From contig NZ_CP114039.1 in NCBI RefSeq assembly GCF_026965535.1, positions 8,477,461 through 8,541,460 of the forward strand: a stretch of DNA of 64,000 nt, written 5' to 3'. The position numbers and the translations under genes were made by a program. The notes below the pieces were generated by a model. It ran no database searches. It was given only the letters and a program-made list of their open reading frames with translations, and had not been told where the DNA came from. The stretch's first letter is position 1; each line of letters begins with the position of its first letter. This DNA comes from Corallococcus sp. NCRR (GTDB taxonomy: Bacteria > Myxococcota > Myxococcia > Myxococcales > Myxococcaceae). Shown here one piece after another: positions 37,660 through 47,423 of the stretch.

Positions 37660-38883
37660 CTAACGCACGAAGCTGTCGTGGGACTTCGCATCCTCTTCGG
37701 AGGAGGGCTCGGCGTCCTCGACGCTCCAGTCCAGCGTCTTCATCAGCGACTTGCTGCGCTTCTTGACGTCCGCGTCCAGGAACTTCACCGCGTCGTCCAT
37801 CTTGTCCATCAGGCGCATGGGCTTGCGCTTGTTCTTGGGCTCGCTGAACAGCGCGTGCGTGAGCCAGGGGAACACCGCCGTCACGTCGCAGTGCACGTAC
37901 ATGGAGCCCGTCTCCACCGCCTCCACGGACACCTTGCCCCAGGTGTGGCCCTCACCGGCCGGGCAGCTGGACAGCGCGCCGTTGTCCACCGGGTCCACGC
38001 AGAACTGCACGTCGATGTCGAAGCCGGACGTGGGGACGTTCAAAATCTGGTCGAGCAGCGGCTCGCCCTGGAGCGTGTAGTTCTTGGGCACGCCACCGCC
38101 CAGGATCCAGATGGCCAGCTTCCCGCTGCCGTGGTGGCGGCAGTAGTGCTGCATGGCGGCCATGGAATAGACGTCGTCGTTGATGTCGAGCTCGAACTTG
38201 AACTCGTCGCCCAGCAGGCGCTTGAGCTTCACGACGTTGAGGAAGATGGAGCCGTCCTGCACCGCGCCCACCCAGATGGGCACGCCGTGCTTGTAGCAGG
38301 TGGACAGGAGCGACGGCTGCTTCACGCCCAGCTGCTTCTCGATGCCGTGGATGGCCTTGCCCAGGAGGTAGTGGAACTCCGGGGTGGTCATCTTCCGCTG
38401 GAACTGCGGCTGCCGGAGGATGGCGGAGAAGAGGCGGTCGGTGTCGAGCAGCGCCTCTTCCCAGAAGCCCAGGTCGTAGATGCGGATGATGCGCGCCAGG
38501 CGGTACTGGAGGTCGCCCGCGTTGGGGTTCACCTCGCGGATGCCGTGGCCGATGATGCGGTGGGCGTCGTGGTAGAGGTTGGCGCCCGTGGTGGTGATGG
38601 CGGAGATGATGCCCTTCTCCACCAGCGGGATGATGCAGGACTGGTGCAGGCCCGCGGGCGTCATGGCGCCTGACAGCGTGAGGAAGATGGACGCGTCCTG
38701 CTGCACGGACTGCTGCATCAGCTCGAACGCGGTGCGCTCCTGGCGGCCCACGTACGCGCTGAACGCGTGCGCGAGCAGCTCCGCCGGCTTCTCCTTGCCG
38801 GTGATGGGGCGCGGATCCGCCTTGCGCGCGTTCGCGTAGGCGGCGCGAAGGGTGGACTTCTTCGGGGTCTGGGTCTTGGCCAT
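37660..38883 (-). CDS. Deoxyhypusine synthase-like enzyme
   Basis: 407 residues of the deoxyhypusine synthase/homospermidine synthase family: NAD-binding patterns SGAMTPAGLHQSCIIP and ITTTGANLYHD, plus ILGGGVPKNY with Lys267 in the place of the catalytic lysine of GGGVxKH. In bacteria such proteins do not modify eIF5A (absent) and are thought to make homospermidine or other aminobutyl compounds from putrescine or agmatine. Its location near arginine decarboxylase supports a polyamine role. ATG at 38883. The OsmC gene follows. Confidence 0.88.
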   Translation of the reverse strand: MAKTQTPKKSTLRAAYANARKADPRPITGKEKPAELLAHAFSAYVGRQERTAFELMQQSVQQDASIFLTLSGAMTPAGLHQSCIIPLVEKGIISAITTTGANLYHDAHRIIGHGIREVNPNAGDLQYRLARIIRIYDLGFWEEALLDTDRLFSAILRQPQFQRKMTTPEFHYLLGKAIHGIEKQLGVKQPSLLSTCYKHGVPIWVGAVQDGSIFLNVVKLKRLLGDEFKFELDINDDVYSMAAMQHYCRHHGSGKLAIWILGGGVPKNYTLQGEPLLDQILNVPTSGFDIDVQFCVDPVDNGALSSCPAGEGHTWGKVSVEAVETGSMYVHCDVTAVFPWLTHALFSEPKNKRKPMRLMDKMDDAVKFLDADVKKRSKSLMKTLDWSVEDAEPSSEEDAKSHDSFVR

Positions 38884-39076
38884 GGCGCGGCGATCTAACA
38901 CCGCCGGCCTGCCAAGGGGAGGCCCGGCTCCAGCCCCGCCCTCCCCCGGGGCCGCCACCGGACAGGAACAAACCGCCCGCCGTGCGGATTCACACAGGGC
39001 CCGCTCTTCAGGCCCCTTCCCATGGGGACATGGCGTAAGAGTGCCCGCCTCGCCGCCCTCTGGAGGGTCCCCCGCC

Positions 39077-39907
39077 GTGATCGACCTGCATTCGCACACC
39101 ACCGCCAGTGACGGCCAGTACCCGCCTTCGGAGCTGGTGGCGAAGGCCGCCGCCGCGGGCGTCACCGTCCTGGCCGTGACGGACCACGACACGGTGGCGG
39201 GGCTCCACGAGGCGAAGGCGGCCGCCGCCGCGCACGGCATGGAGCTGGTGCCCGGCATCGAGCTGTCCGCCTTCGTGTACGGCAAGGAGGCCCACATCCT
39301 GGGCCACTTCCTGCGCCCGGAGGACCCGGACCTGGCGCGCTTCGCGGACCGGCTGCGGGATGAGCGCACGCACCGCATGGAGGCCATGGTGGCCCGCCTG
39401 CGGGAGCTGGGCTTCCCGGTGCGCATGGAGCAGGTGCGCAAGGTGGCCGGGGACGCGCAGCTGGGGCGGCCCCACCTGGCGCGGGTGCTGGTGGATCAGG
39501 GCTGGTGCATCGACGTGAAGGCCGCGTTCGACCGCTTCCTGGGCACGGGCCGCGCGGCGTGGGTGGAGCGCTTCAAGCTGGACGGCGCGGAGGCCATCCG
39601 GCTCATCCGCGACGCGGGCGGCACCGCGACGCTCGCCCACCCCGGCTCGTCCAAGATGGAGCGCTCGGAGATTCAAGCGCTGGCGAAGGCGGGCCTCTCC
39701 GGCCTGGAGATCCTCGGCGTGGACCACAACCCCACGGTGCGTCAGAAGTACCTGGCGCTCGCGGCGGAGTTCGACCTGGTGCCCACCTTCGGCAGCGACT
39801 TCCACGGCGAGGCGGTGGCGCCCGACCACCGGCTGGGCGTCGCGGCCATGGCCCCGGAGCTGTTCCAGAAGCTGCGCGCCCGCGCGCCATCGTCCCGCCC
39901 CGTCTGA
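39077..39907 (+). CDS. PHP-domain phosphoesterase
   Basis: 276 residues, PHP (polymerase and histidinol phosphatase) fold: DLHSHTTASDGQ, TDHDTVAG, VPGIELSA, ATLAHPGSS and FGSDFHGE supply metal-binding His and Asp. Length and motifs resemble YciV/TrpH-like phosphoesterases such as 5'-3' RNase/nucleoside phosphatase types. The start is GTG at 39077 with GGAGG nine bases upstream; no longer start has conserved sequence. It is convergent with the chemoreceptor gene. Confidence 0.85.
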   Translation: MIDLHSHTTASDGQYPPSELVAKAAAAGVTVLAVTDHDTVAGLHEAKAAAAAHGMELVPGIELSAFVYGKEAHILGHFLRPEDPDLARFADRLRDERTHRMEAMVARLRELGFPVRMEQVRKVAGDAQLGRPHLARVLVDQGWCIDVKAAFDRFLGTGRAAWVERFKLDGAEAIRLIRDAGGTATLAHPGSSKMERSEIQALAKAGLSGLEILGVDHNPTVRQKYLALAAEFDLVPTFGSDFHGEAVAPDHRLGVAAMAPELFQKLRARAPSSRPV

Positions 39908-39922
39908 GTCAGAGCCGGGGGC

Positions 39923-41470
39923 TCAGGACCGGGGCTGCTGGGCCTTGAAGCGGCTGGTCACCGCGGTGAGGCCCTCGGCCACGGATTGCAGGTCCTGGGC
40001 GATGCGGGTGGTGCGGCCGGTGGCGTCCACGCCCTGCTTCACCAGGTCCGCCACGTTGCGCGCGCCCTGCACCGCCTGCTCGCTGGACTGACGCTGTTGG
40101 CGGGTGGCGATGGTGATCTGCCGCGCCGCCTCACTGGTGCCGCGCGCCAGCTCCACGATGCGCAGGAAGACGGCGGAGGCCTGCTCGGCCACCTCCACGC
40201 CCCGGTCGCTCGTCGCCATGCCCACGCGGGCCTTGGACGCGGCCTCCTCGCCGGAGTCCTGCACCTTCTCCACGATGCGGGCGATGTCGCGCGCGGACAC
40301 GGACACGTTCTCCGCCAGCTTGCGCATCTCCGCGGCCACCAGGGAGAAGCCCCGGCCCACGTCGCCGGCCTTGGTGCCCTCCAGCGCCGCGTTGAGCGCC
40401 AGCAGGTCGCTTCGCTCCGCCACCTGGTTGATGACCTGGGCGATCTTGGAGACCTGCTGCAGGTCCTTGTTCAGCCCCACGATGGCGTCCGCCACGCCCT
40501 TGGACTCCGTGCGGATGTCGTTGATGCCGCCCACCACCTGCGCCACCACCGCCATGGCCTCCGCGACCGCGTCATGGGTGCGCCGCGCGCTGGACTCCAC
40601 CACCTCCGTGGACGAGGAGATCTGCTCGGCGGTGCGGGAGAGCTCCTCGAACGTGGCGGCGATCTGCTGCGCGTACGCGGCCTGCTGGCTGATGACGTGC
40701 TCCTGATCCGCGGAGGCGCCCATCAGGCCCCGCGACGCGCTGGACAGCTGCTCGGTGCGCGTGACGAGCTCCATCACCGTGGAGCGCAGCGTGCCCAGCA
40801 TCTCGTTGAAGGAGGTGGCCATCTGGCGCACCTCGCCGGCGGCGGACACGTCCAGCTCCCCCCGGAACACGTCACCCCGGGCCACCTCGCGCGCCACCTG
40901 CGTGACGCGCGACACGGGGTCCGCGATGGCGCGGCTGATGATGACGGCCAGCCCCAGGCCGAGCACCGCGGCGCCCAGGTAGCCCATGAGCGAGTAGCCC
41001 TCGGTCGCCGCCAGCGCCGCCTTCACCTCGTGCGTGCCGAAGCCCGCGCGGTACACGCGGCCATCGCTCTCGCAGCGCACCACGACCTGCTCCATGTCCC
41101 GCGCCACCGAGCACGTCCCCGGATGGGGCTGCTTCGGCTCGGGGGTCCCTTCCGGGACCTGGCCGCGCAGGGCCACCACGGTGCCGTCGGCGCGGGTCAG
41201 CTCCTGGAACGTCAGCGTGAAGCCGCCGGACTCCACCTGGTCGAAGACCTCGTCGCGCCGAGCGCGGGCGTCCGGCGCGGTCTCCGGCAGCGCGAGCGAG
41301 GGGTGCCGCACCACCAGCGTCCCCAGCGTCGCGGCCCTGCCGGCCAGGACCTCCAGGCCGGCCGCCTTCTGCCGCGCGGGGAAGTACACCCCGGTGAAGA
41401 ACACCACCGCGAGGCACGGGAGCAGCACCGCGATCGCCACCTGCATCCGCAAGGTCAGCCGGCCCCACAT
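39923..41470 (-). CDS. Methyl-accepting chemotaxis protein
   Basis: 515 residues. TM1 lies at about 10-28, a periplasmic sensor (30-160) holds one Cys pair (TCSVAR, VVRCES), TM2 at about 160-180, then a HAMP domain and a long signalling coiled coil with hairpin tip INQVAERSDLLALNAALEGTKAG. It transmits ligand binding to a CheA/CheW array. No che genes are adjacent, so it must join an array encoded elsewhere. The start at 41470 has a moderate context. Confidence 0.9.
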   Translation of the reverse strand: MWGRLTLRMQVAIAVLLPCLAVVFFTGVYFPARQKAAGLEVLAGRAATLGTLVVRHPSLALPETAPDARARRDEVFDQVESGGFTLTFQELTRADGTVVALRGQVPEGTPEPKQPHPGTCSVARDMEQVVVRCESDGRVYRAGFGTHEVKAALAATEGYSLMGYLGAAVLGLGLAVIISRAIADPVSRVTQVAREVARGDVFRGELDVSAAGEVRQMATSFNEMLGTLRSTVMELVTRTEQLSSASRGLMGASADQEHVISQQAAYAQQIAATFEELSRTAEQISSSTEVVESSARRTHDAVAEAMAVVAQVVGGINDIRTESKGVADAIVGLNKDLQQVSKIAQVINQVAERSDLLALNAALEGTKAGDVGRGFSLVAAEMRKLAENVSVSARDIARIVEKVQDSGEEAASKARVGMATSDRGVEVAEQASAVFLRIVELARGTSEAARQITIATRQQRQSSEQAVQGARNVADLVKQGVDATGRTTRIAQDLQSVAEGLTAVTSRFKAQQPRS

Positions 41471-41678
41471 GTCGACGACTCCCCTGGCGATGAACGCGGA
41501 AAGGACAGCCCACTGACGCTAGGCGTGGGCTCCCCACAGCGTCAAACCGGCCCCGGTCCAGGCCCGGGAGCGGCGGGCGTCCGCTGATCCACCGCCCGTC
41601 CGGGGGCAGGCGTCCGGGCGGCGTTGTTTCGGCCGTCATCTCAAGGGGTTGGCGGGCCCGGCGCGGGGGTGTTTCCCT

Positions 41679-41708
41679 TTGACACGACGCCAGCGGTGTC
41701 GTTAGGGT
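41679..41708 (+). promoter_or_regulatory. Sigma70-type promoter of nuoA
   Basis: TTGACA at 41679-41684, 18-base spacer, TAGGGT at 41703-41708. The nuoA ATG is at 41718, nine bases after the -10, with no Shine-Dalgarno sequence. Hence probably a leaderless or near-leaderless mRNA. Confidence 0.65.
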
Positions 41709-41717
41709 CCGCGCCCG

Positions 41718-42086
41718 ATGACTACACCCCTCGCCCCGTACCTGCCGCTGGCGGTGGTGCTCCTGCTGGCCGGTGTCATGGGGATGATCATCCCCCAGGT
41801 CACCACCCGGCTGGGCCCCAAGCGCCCGAGCAGCACCAAGTCGGCCCCCTTCGAAGCAGGCTCCGAGTCGAGCGGTCCCGCTCGCCAGCGCTTCGCCGTG
41901 AAGTTCTACGTCATCGCGCTGCTCTTCATCGTGTTCGACGTGGAAGCGGTGTTCCTGTACCCCTGGGCGGTGAACTTCCAGGCGCTCGGCTGGTTCGGCT
42001 ACGTGGAGATGCTGGTTTTCGCGTCGACCCTGGTCGTGGGCCTTATCTATGTCTGGAAGAAGGGCGCTCTCGACTGGGAGAGCTGA
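41718..42086 (+). CDS. nuoA: NADH-quinone oxidoreductase subunit A
   Basis: 122 residues with three TM helices. Complex I membrane subunit near the quinone site. FEAGSESSGPARQRFAVKFY and LFIVFDVEAVFLYPWA are the family signatures. The start follows a good promoter directly. nuoB follows with nine bases between; the rest of complex I is 4.2 kb away. Confidence 0.95.
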   Translation: MTTPLAPYLPLAVVLLLAGVMGMIIPQVTTRLGPKRPSSTKSAPFEAGSESSGPARQRFAVKFYVIALLFIVFDVEAVFLYPWAVNFQALGWFGYVEMLVFASTLVVGLIYVWKKGALDWES

Positions 42087-42095
42087 GACTACGCC

Positions 42096-42659
42096 ATGGC
42101 TGACACCGACATCGCGCCGATCATGACCACCCGCCGGGACGAAGCCATGGGCTTCTTCCAGAAGCTGGTGTCCAAGGGCCTGGGCTGGGCCCGCAAGTAC
42201 TCGCTGTTCACCTACCCGTACGCCACCGCGTGCTGCGGCATGGAGTACATGTCCGTGGCCGCCAGCCGCCACGACATCTCGCGCTTCGGCGCGGAGTTCC
42301 CGCGCTTCTCGCCGCGCCAGGCGGACCTGCTGATGGTGGTGGGCACCATCAACCTGAAGCAGGCCCCCATCCTCAAGCGCGTCTACGAGCAGATGACCGA
42401 GCCCAAGTGGGTCGTGTCCTTCGGCGTGTGCGCGTCCTCGGGCGGCTTCTACGACAACTACGCGGTGCTCCAGGGCATCGACCGCATCATCCCGGTGGAC
42501 GTCTACATCCCCGGCTGCCCGCCGCGTCCGGAGCAGGTGCTGGACGGCCTGATGCTGCTGCAGGACAAGATCGGCAACCAGGTGCACCGGCTGCGTGACC
42601 CGGGCGAGCCCAACGAGACCGCGGCGCACCACGCCCGCATGCTCGCCGCCGGCAAGTAG
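42096..42659 (+). CDS. nuoB: NADH-quinone oxidoreductase subunit B
   Basis: 187 residues, the 4Fe-4S subunit carrying cluster N2 that reduces quinone. [12 protein letters not shown] gives the paired Cys; GVCASSGG and [22 protein letters not shown] give the others. The pair with nuoA is followed by a strong hairpin at 42685-42727 and then genes on the other strand, so the operon ends here. Confidence 0.96.
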   Translation: MADTDIAPIMTTRRDEAMGFFQKLVSKGLGWARKYSLFTYPYATACCGMEYMSVAASRHDISRFGAEFPRFSPRQADLLMVVGTINLKQAPILKRVYEQMTEPKWVVSFGVCASSGGFYDNYAVLQGIDRIIPVDVYIPGCPPRPEQVLDGLMLLQDKIGNQVHRLRDPGEPNETAAHHARMLAAGK

Positions 42660-42684
42660 TCACACCGCTTTCGCTGTCCCCCAC

Positions 42685-42727
42685 GGGCCCCGCGCCGCCT
42701 CTCACGAAGAGGCCGGTGACGGGGCCC
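42685..42727. terminator. Terminator-like hairpin after nuoB
   Basis: GGGCCCCG at 42685-42692 pairs with CGGGGCCC at 42720-42727, and GCCTCT pairs with AGAGGC inside. It sits between the nuoB stop and the convergent thioesterase gene and has no U-run, so it could stop either strand with Rho help or act as a stabiliser. Confidence 0.55.
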
Positions 42728-42743
42728 GAGGCATTCCCGGGGC

Positions 42744-43220
42744 CTACCAGCGGTGGTACGCGGGGTGGCCTTCCTTCACGGCGACGAAGGTGCCGCGGCA
42801 GGTGGCGGTGACCTTGCCGTTCTCCCCGGTGAGGGTGCCCTCCACGACGACGCGGTCGCCTTCAATCGACACGGGCTTCGCGGACAGGTGCACGGGGCCC
42901 ATGGGCGTGGGGCGCTTGAGCACGATGGCGTAGTCGGCGGTGACGGTGCACGGAGGGGTGGCCGCGCCCTGCGCCTTCATCAGGTGGTACGCCGCCGTCC
43001 AGTTGCAGTGGCAGTCCAGCAGCGCGCCGATGATGCCGCCGTTGAGCACGCCCGGGAACGCCTGGTGGTGCTCCTCCGGCGTCCAGTCCGCGACGACGAG
43101 GTCACCCTCCACGCGGCTGCGGATGCGCAGCCCCTTGGGGTTGGCCGGGCCACACCCGAAGCAGGCGTTGTGGGGGGCGTACGTTTCCTGGAGGCCGCGA
43201 GTCGTTTCGGTCGTCGACAT
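42744..43220 (-). CDS. PaaI-type hotdog thioesterase
   Basis: 158 residues. The start has [15 protein letters not shown], then the hotdog fold with HQAFPGVLNGGIIGALLD (catalytic region) and VTADYAIVLKRPTP. Such enzymes hydrolyse acyl-CoA thioesters. The first 39 codons overlap the end of the upstream sulfatase-fold gene in another frame (119 bases), which is unusual for same-strand neighbours. ATG at 43220; the context has no strong ribosome-binding site. Confidence 0.82.
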   Translation of the reverse strand: MSTTETTRGLQETYAPHNACFGCGPANPKGLRIRSRVEGDLVVADWTPEEHHQAFPGVLNGGIIGALLDCHCNWTAAYHLMKAQGAATPPCTVTADYAIVLKRPTPMGPVHLSAKPVSIEGDRVVVEGTLTGENGKVTATCRGTFVAVKEGHPAYHRW

Positions 43221-45285
43221 GGCCGGCGACTCTACGTGAGGCGGGCTCCGGTGCGCGCTCCGTCGCGTCGTCCAGCCAGTCCGCCAGCGCTCGCGCGTCC
43301 GCCCCTTCACAGTCACCCGTGCAGGTGCGGCGCACGGTGCCGTCCGCCTGCGGCCGGTCCACCACCCAGCGCTCGCCGTCGAAGGCGCCGGTGTCCTTCT
43401 CGCGCAGCACCGCCATGCCCGCCTCGTCGCCCATCTCCACCACTCCGTCCGGACGCAGGCGGTACGCGTCGAAGGTGCGCGGCGCGCCCGGCCGGTGGCC
43501 CGGGTCGAACACCTCCGGGACCACGTGCGTGTAGCCCGTCTCCGCGTACAGCGGCGTGAGCGGACGCCCCTCGCCGCGCAAGAGCGGCCCGAGCGACGCC
43601 CCGTCCGACTCCGGCAGCGCGGACAGGCCGGACAGCTCCAGCAGCGTGGGGCCCACGTCCACCAGCCGCGCCAGCGCGTCCACCTGCGCCGGGCCCGCGC
43701 CACGGCCGCCGGGCAGCTTCACCGCGAGCAGGATGCGGTTCTCCTCGTCGCCCAGCCGGGCGCCGTGCACGGACGTCGCGCCCGCCAGGTCCGGCCGGTC
43801 CGCGTGGAAGCTCTCGCCGTGGTCGGACATCAGCACGATGAGCGCGTCGTCGTAGCGCCCGGAGGCCCGCAGCGCGTCCAGCAGCGTGCCCACCTGCGCG
43901 TCCGCTTGCGCGAGCAGTTCGTCGTAGAGCCCCTCCGCGCCCGCGCGGCTCCACGCCCCCTTCGCCCCCGGCGTCACCGGCGCGAAGTGCATGCGCAGCC
44001 GGCGCTCCAGCGGCTCGGAGGAGGACACGTAGCGGCGGTAGAACGGATACACCGGGTCGCCCGGGAAGTGCGCCGCCGTGGCGTGGAAGGCGAAGAGCAG
44101 CGGCCCCTCCCCTGCTTCCGCCACGAGCCCCTCCGACAGCCGCCGGGCATAGCCCATGGGGTCATGGATGCCGGCCAGCGCGCGGTTGTCGATGAACTCG
44201 GGCACCCACGCGGCGCCGGCCGGGTTGTCCGCGAACAGCCCCAGCGCCCGGTAGCGCAGCTTCTCCAGCGCGAAGTTGATGGCCCCGCGCGGAGGCTGCC
44301 AGCGCGTGGCGAAGCCGGAGGCCGGGCCCTCGAAGTGGAAGCGCGAGCAGTCCGTGGCGAACACCGTGCGCCACCCGGCCTCCGCGAAGTGCTGCGCGAA
44401 GGTGGGCGCCAGCACGAGCCGCGCGTCAGGCGTCAGCGGGTAGCGCACGCCCGTGCGGTACGGCCAGCGCGCGGTGAGCAGCGAGCGCCACGCGGGCTCC
44501 GTCTGCGCCACCGGCGTGTAGGCCCGGGTGAAGAGCGTGGCGTCCTGGAGGAAGCGCTCCACCTGGGGCGCGACGCCATGCCCCGTCGCGCCCAGCCGGT
44601 CCGGCCGGAACGCGTCGATGCCGATGAGCACCACCAGCGGCCGCCGGACGGAAGGCCCCGCGCGCCGCACCGTCACCGCCACCGCCAGCACCCCGACGAC
44701 GCCCGCCACCACCACCCACGCGGCGCGCTCCGCCCGGAGGGGCGCCGGGCCGCCGGAGGACACGAACCGCCGCAGCCCCCGCGCGCCCCGCCACGCCAGC
44801 ACGGCCAGATGGACCGACACCCACGCCCCGGCCGCCGCGCGCGCCTGCCACGGCTCGCCGTGATCCACCAGCCACGCCAGCACGGGCCGCACCGCCGGCA
44901 GGTCGTCGAAGAGGGCGGGCCGCGCGAGCGCCCGGTCCCAGGCCCAGAACGACAAGAGCCCCAGCCAGTGCGGCACCATCCACGCCAGCGCCCTCCACCC
45001 GCCCCGCCGCGTCCAGGCGCGGGTCAGCACCGCCGCGGCGAGCCCCAGCAGGGCGCCCGCCACCGCGTACACGGAGGCCACGCGCAGGATGACGCCGGGC
45101 AGCAGGGGCCGGACCGCCGCCGCCAGCGCCGCGTAGGGGCCGTCCAGGGGGATGTCCACGCCCACCACGCCCGCCCTGAGCAGCCAGAGCGTCTCGGCGC
45201 CGAAGAGCATCAGCCCCAGCAGGGCGCCCAGGGCCAGGCGCCCCGAAATGGCGCGGAGGAAGGAGGCAACGGACCGCACGGACAT
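43102..45285 (-). CDS. Membrane protein with sulfatase/alkaline phosphatase-fold domain
   Basis: 727 residues: four to five TM helices in the first 220, then a sulfatase-fold domain (about 230-640) with [16 protein letters not shown], a nucleophile site [15 protein letters not shown] (Thr in place of the Cys/Ser of true sulfatases) and metal site [13 protein letters not shown] Thr nucleophile is typical of phosphoglycerol/phosphoethanolamine transferases (LtaS, EptA-like), so it may modify an envelope glycan or lipid. The last 40 residues read into the thioesterase gene and look unconserved. I chose ATG 45285; a TTG 39 bases earlier is possible. Confidence 0.78.
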   Translation of the reverse strand: MSVRSVASFLRAISGRLALGALLGLMLFGAETLWLLRAGVVGVDIPLDGPYAALAAAVRPLLPGVILRVASVYAVAGALLGLAAAVLTRAWTRRGGWRALAWMVPHWLGLLSFWAWDRALARPALFDDLPAVRPVLAWLVDHGEPWQARAAAGAWVSVHLAVLAWRGARGLRRFVSSGGPAPLRAERAAWVVVAGVVGVLAVAVTVRRAGPSVRRPLVVLIGIDAFRPDRLGATGHGVAPQVERFLQDATLFTRAYTPVAQTEPAWRSLLTARWPYRTGVRYPLTPDARLVLAPTFAQHFAEAGWRTVFATDCSRFHFEGPASGFATRWQPPRGAINFALEKLRYRALGLFADNPAGAAWVPEFIDNRALAGIHDPMGYARRLSEGLVAEAGEGPLLFAFHATAAHFPGDPVYPFYRRYVSSSEPLERRLRMHFAPVTPGAKGAWSRAGAEGLYDELLAQADAQVGTLLDALRASGRYDDALIVLMSDHGESFHADRPDLAGATSVHGARLGDEENRILLAVKLPGGRGAGPAQVDALARLVDVGPTLLELSGLSALPESDGASLGPLLRGEGRPLTPLYAETGYTHVVPEVFDPGHRPGAPRTFDAYRLRPDGVVEMGDEAGMAVLREKDTGAFDGERWVVDRPQADGTVRRTCTGDCEGADARALADWLDDATERAPEPASRRVAGHVDDRNDSRPPGNVRPPQRLLRVWPGQPQGAAHPQPRGG

Positions 45286-45442
45286 GCCTCCAGCCTCTAC
45301 TCCGTCCAGGCGTTCTTGCGCCAACTCTGTGTTCTACCGGGCTTTCGGGGAGCGCCTGACGTGCATCGGGCACACTCGCGGTACAAGATGGCACCCGCAC
45401 TGTACCCGGCCAACGCTTCCCTCGGCCCGGAAGGCACTTCCC

Positions 45443-46717
45443 ATGTCATCCAGCGTCACGCCCAGCGACAGCTTGCAGGAGTCCGTCCGGCGCGCGCTCG
45501 ACATGGAACGGCAGTCCAATGGACAGCACCTGGCGTGGGTCCGGCTGGGCGCGGTGGGCGTGCTGTTCTGCATGATCGTCTACCTGGGCCGCGCGCGCGG
45601 GCTGCACGACTGGGACGTCTACCTGGCGCCCTTCGCGCTGTACCTCGTGTGCACCACCGTCGTGGCCGTGGCGGTGACGGCCTCCGCGCGCATCGCCCGC
45701 TGGGCGTCGCTGTCCGTCGCGTTCGTGGACGTGCCCGCCGTGTTCTGGCTCCAGCACCTGGCGCTGCCGGTGTCCCCGTCCCCCGGCGGCGTGGCCGGCT
45801 TCACGCTGGGCATCTTCGCGGCGCTGGTGCTGCTGTCCGCGCTGAGCCTGCGGCGGCCCGTCACCCAGCTCGTCACGGTCATCGCCATCCTCGCGGAGGT
45901 GGAGCTCCAGCGGCAGGCCGCCATCGGCGGAGGCGCGCAGGTGGCCGGCGCGGTGATGCTGGCCATGACGGCCGCCGGGGCCTCCCGGCTCCTCCAGCGC
46001 ATCCGCCTGCTGTCCGCCGCGGTCACCCAGGAGGAGCTCCAGCGCGCGCGCCTGGGCCGCTACTTCTCCCCCGCCGTCGCCGAGCGCCTCCAGGACCGCG
46101 ACTCCCCCGCCCCGGAGCTGCGCGAGGTGTCCGTCCTCTTCGCGGACGTGCGCGACTTCACCGCCCTGAGCGAACGGCTGCCACCCGAGCAGGTGGTCAC
46201 CATCCTCAACGAGTACTACGGCCGCATGGTGGAGGTGGTGTTCCGCCATGGCGGGACGCTCGACAAGTTCATCGGGGACGCACTGATGGTGTACTTCGGC
46301 GCCCCGCTGCCGGACGCCCTGCATGCCCGGAGCGCCACCCGCTGCGCGCTGGACATGGTGCGCGAACTGGAGGCCGTCAACGCCGAGCGCGCCGCCCGGG
46401 GAGAGCCCGGCCTGCGCATGGGGGTGGGCGTGCACACCGGGCCGGTGGTGCTGGGCAACATCGGCTCGCCGTTCCGGCGCCTGGAGTACACGGCCATTGG
46501 CGACACAGTGAACCTGGCCAACCGCATCGAGCGGCTGACCAAGGGCTTCGGGGTGCCGGTGCTCGTCTCCCAGGCGACCCGCGAGCGGGCGGGTGACGCC
46601 TTCCGCTGGGCCCCCGCGCCCACCGCGCTCGTCCCCGGCAAGAGCCAGCCGGTGGTGACCTTCATCCCCGAGCCCGCCGAAGGGGCGCCGGTGCTGGGCC
46701 CGGACGTGGCCGCCTGA
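45443..46717 (+). CDS. Membrane class III adenylate cyclase
   Basis: 424 residues: about six TM helices (30-190), then a cyclase domain. [16 protein letters not shown] holds the first metal Asp, [17 protein letters not shown] holds Lys and the second Asp, and [15 protein letters not shown] holds the transition-state Asn and Arg. The full set supports ATP cyclisation. It sits between the two complex I blocks, divergent from the sulfatase-fold gene. GGAAGG precedes the ATG at 45443 by eight bases. It is the only cyclase here with all catalytic residues. Confidence 0.88.
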   Translation: MSSSVTPSDSLQESVRRALDMERQSNGQHLAWVRLGAVGVLFCMIVYLGRARGLHDWDVYLAPFALYLVCTTVVAVAVTASARIARWASLSVAFVDVPAVFWLQHLALPVSPSPGGVAGFTLGIFAALVLLSALSLRRPVTQLVTVIAILAEVELQRQAAIGGGAQVAGAVMLAMTAAGASRLLQRIRLLSAAVTQEELQRARLGRYFSPAVAERLQDRDSPAPELREVSVLFADVRDFTALSERLPPEQVVTILNEYYGRMVEVVFRHGGTLDKFIGDALMVYFGAPLPDALHARSATRCALDMVRELEAVNAERAARGEPGLRMGVGVHTGPVVLGNIGSPFRRLEYTAIGDTVNLANRIERLTKGFGVPVLVSQATRERAGDAFRWAPAPTALVPGKSQPVVTFIPEPAEGAPVLGPDVAA

Positions 46718-46811
46718 CCCCTTCCGCACGCCGTGCCCAGGCAGGCAGGGGGTGGATCGCGACGCCGGGCTACTGGACCGCCTAAGTGGCCTACACGGTT
46801 GAGGGTTTACG

Positions 46812-46840
46812 TTGACGCCTCACGCGAACGGTCCTTATAA
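46812..46840 (+). promoter_or_regulatory. Sigma70-type promoter of nuoC operon
   Basis: TTGACG at 46812-46817, 17-base spacer, TTATAA at 46835-46840 (TATAAA also overlaps). The nuoC TTG is at 46877. It gives the second complex I block its own transcription start. Confidence 0.75.
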
Positions 46841-46876
46841 AGCCGCGGTTTCCTCTGTCGTAGATCGAGGCCCCCC

Positions 46877-47410
46877 TTGAGCATTTTCGCGTTGGACCGG
46901 GTCGCCGCCCAGTTCCCCGAGGCGGTCGCGGAGCGCTATGTCGACCGCGCTGGTGGAGCCTGGGCCGTCATTCATGCCGAGTGGCTGCCGAAGGTCGCCA
47001 CCTTCCTGAAGATGGACCCCGAGCTGGACTTCAAGCTGTTCGGCTCCGCGGACGCCGTGGATCGCCTGCACCTGGCGGAGAGTGATCCGCGCTTCGAGGT
47101 CGTCTACTTCCTCTATTCGCTCAAGCGGAAGGAGCACGTGCGCCTGAAGGTGCGCGTGACCGAGACCCGCCCGGAGCTGCCCTCCCTCACGCCGCTGTAC
47201 CGCGGCGCCAACTGGTGGGAGCGGCTGGTGTTCGACTTCTACGGCATCCGCTTCACGGACCACCCGGACCTGCGCCGCATCCTCCTGTACGACGAGTTCC
47301 AGGGTCACCCCCTGCGCAAGGACTACGCGCTGCGCGACCGCCAGCCGTTGATCCCCGAGCGCCCCATCAAGGACATCTTCCGCGGCCCCGGCACCAGCGG
47401 CATCGCCTGA
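46877..47410 (+). CDS. nuoC: NADH-quinone oxidoreductase subunit C
   Basis: 177 residues, the soluble arm subunit; a stand-alone NuoC rather than a NuoCD fusion. ANWWERLVFDFYGIRFTDHPDLRRILLYDEFQGHPLRKDY is the family core, given here by its end motifs only. The start is TTG with GAGG six bases upstream; 36 bases separate it from the -10. Confidence 0.95.
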   Translation: MSIFALDRVAAQFPEAVAERYVDRAGGAWAVIHAEWLPKVATFLKMDPELDFKLFGSADAVDRLHLAESDPRFEVVYFLYSLKRKEHVRLKVRVTETRPELPSLTPLYRGANWWERLVFDFYGIRFTDHPDLRRILLYDEFQGHPLRKDYALRDRQPLIPERPIKDIFRGPGTSGIA

Positions 47411-47423
47411 TCGAGACCTCACC

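Noticed and set aside
43495..46596. Plus-strand open frame of about 1,000 codons opposite the sulfatase-fold gene
   Set aside because: Composition is Arg/Gly/Pro-rich with no domain; it lies opposite real genes.
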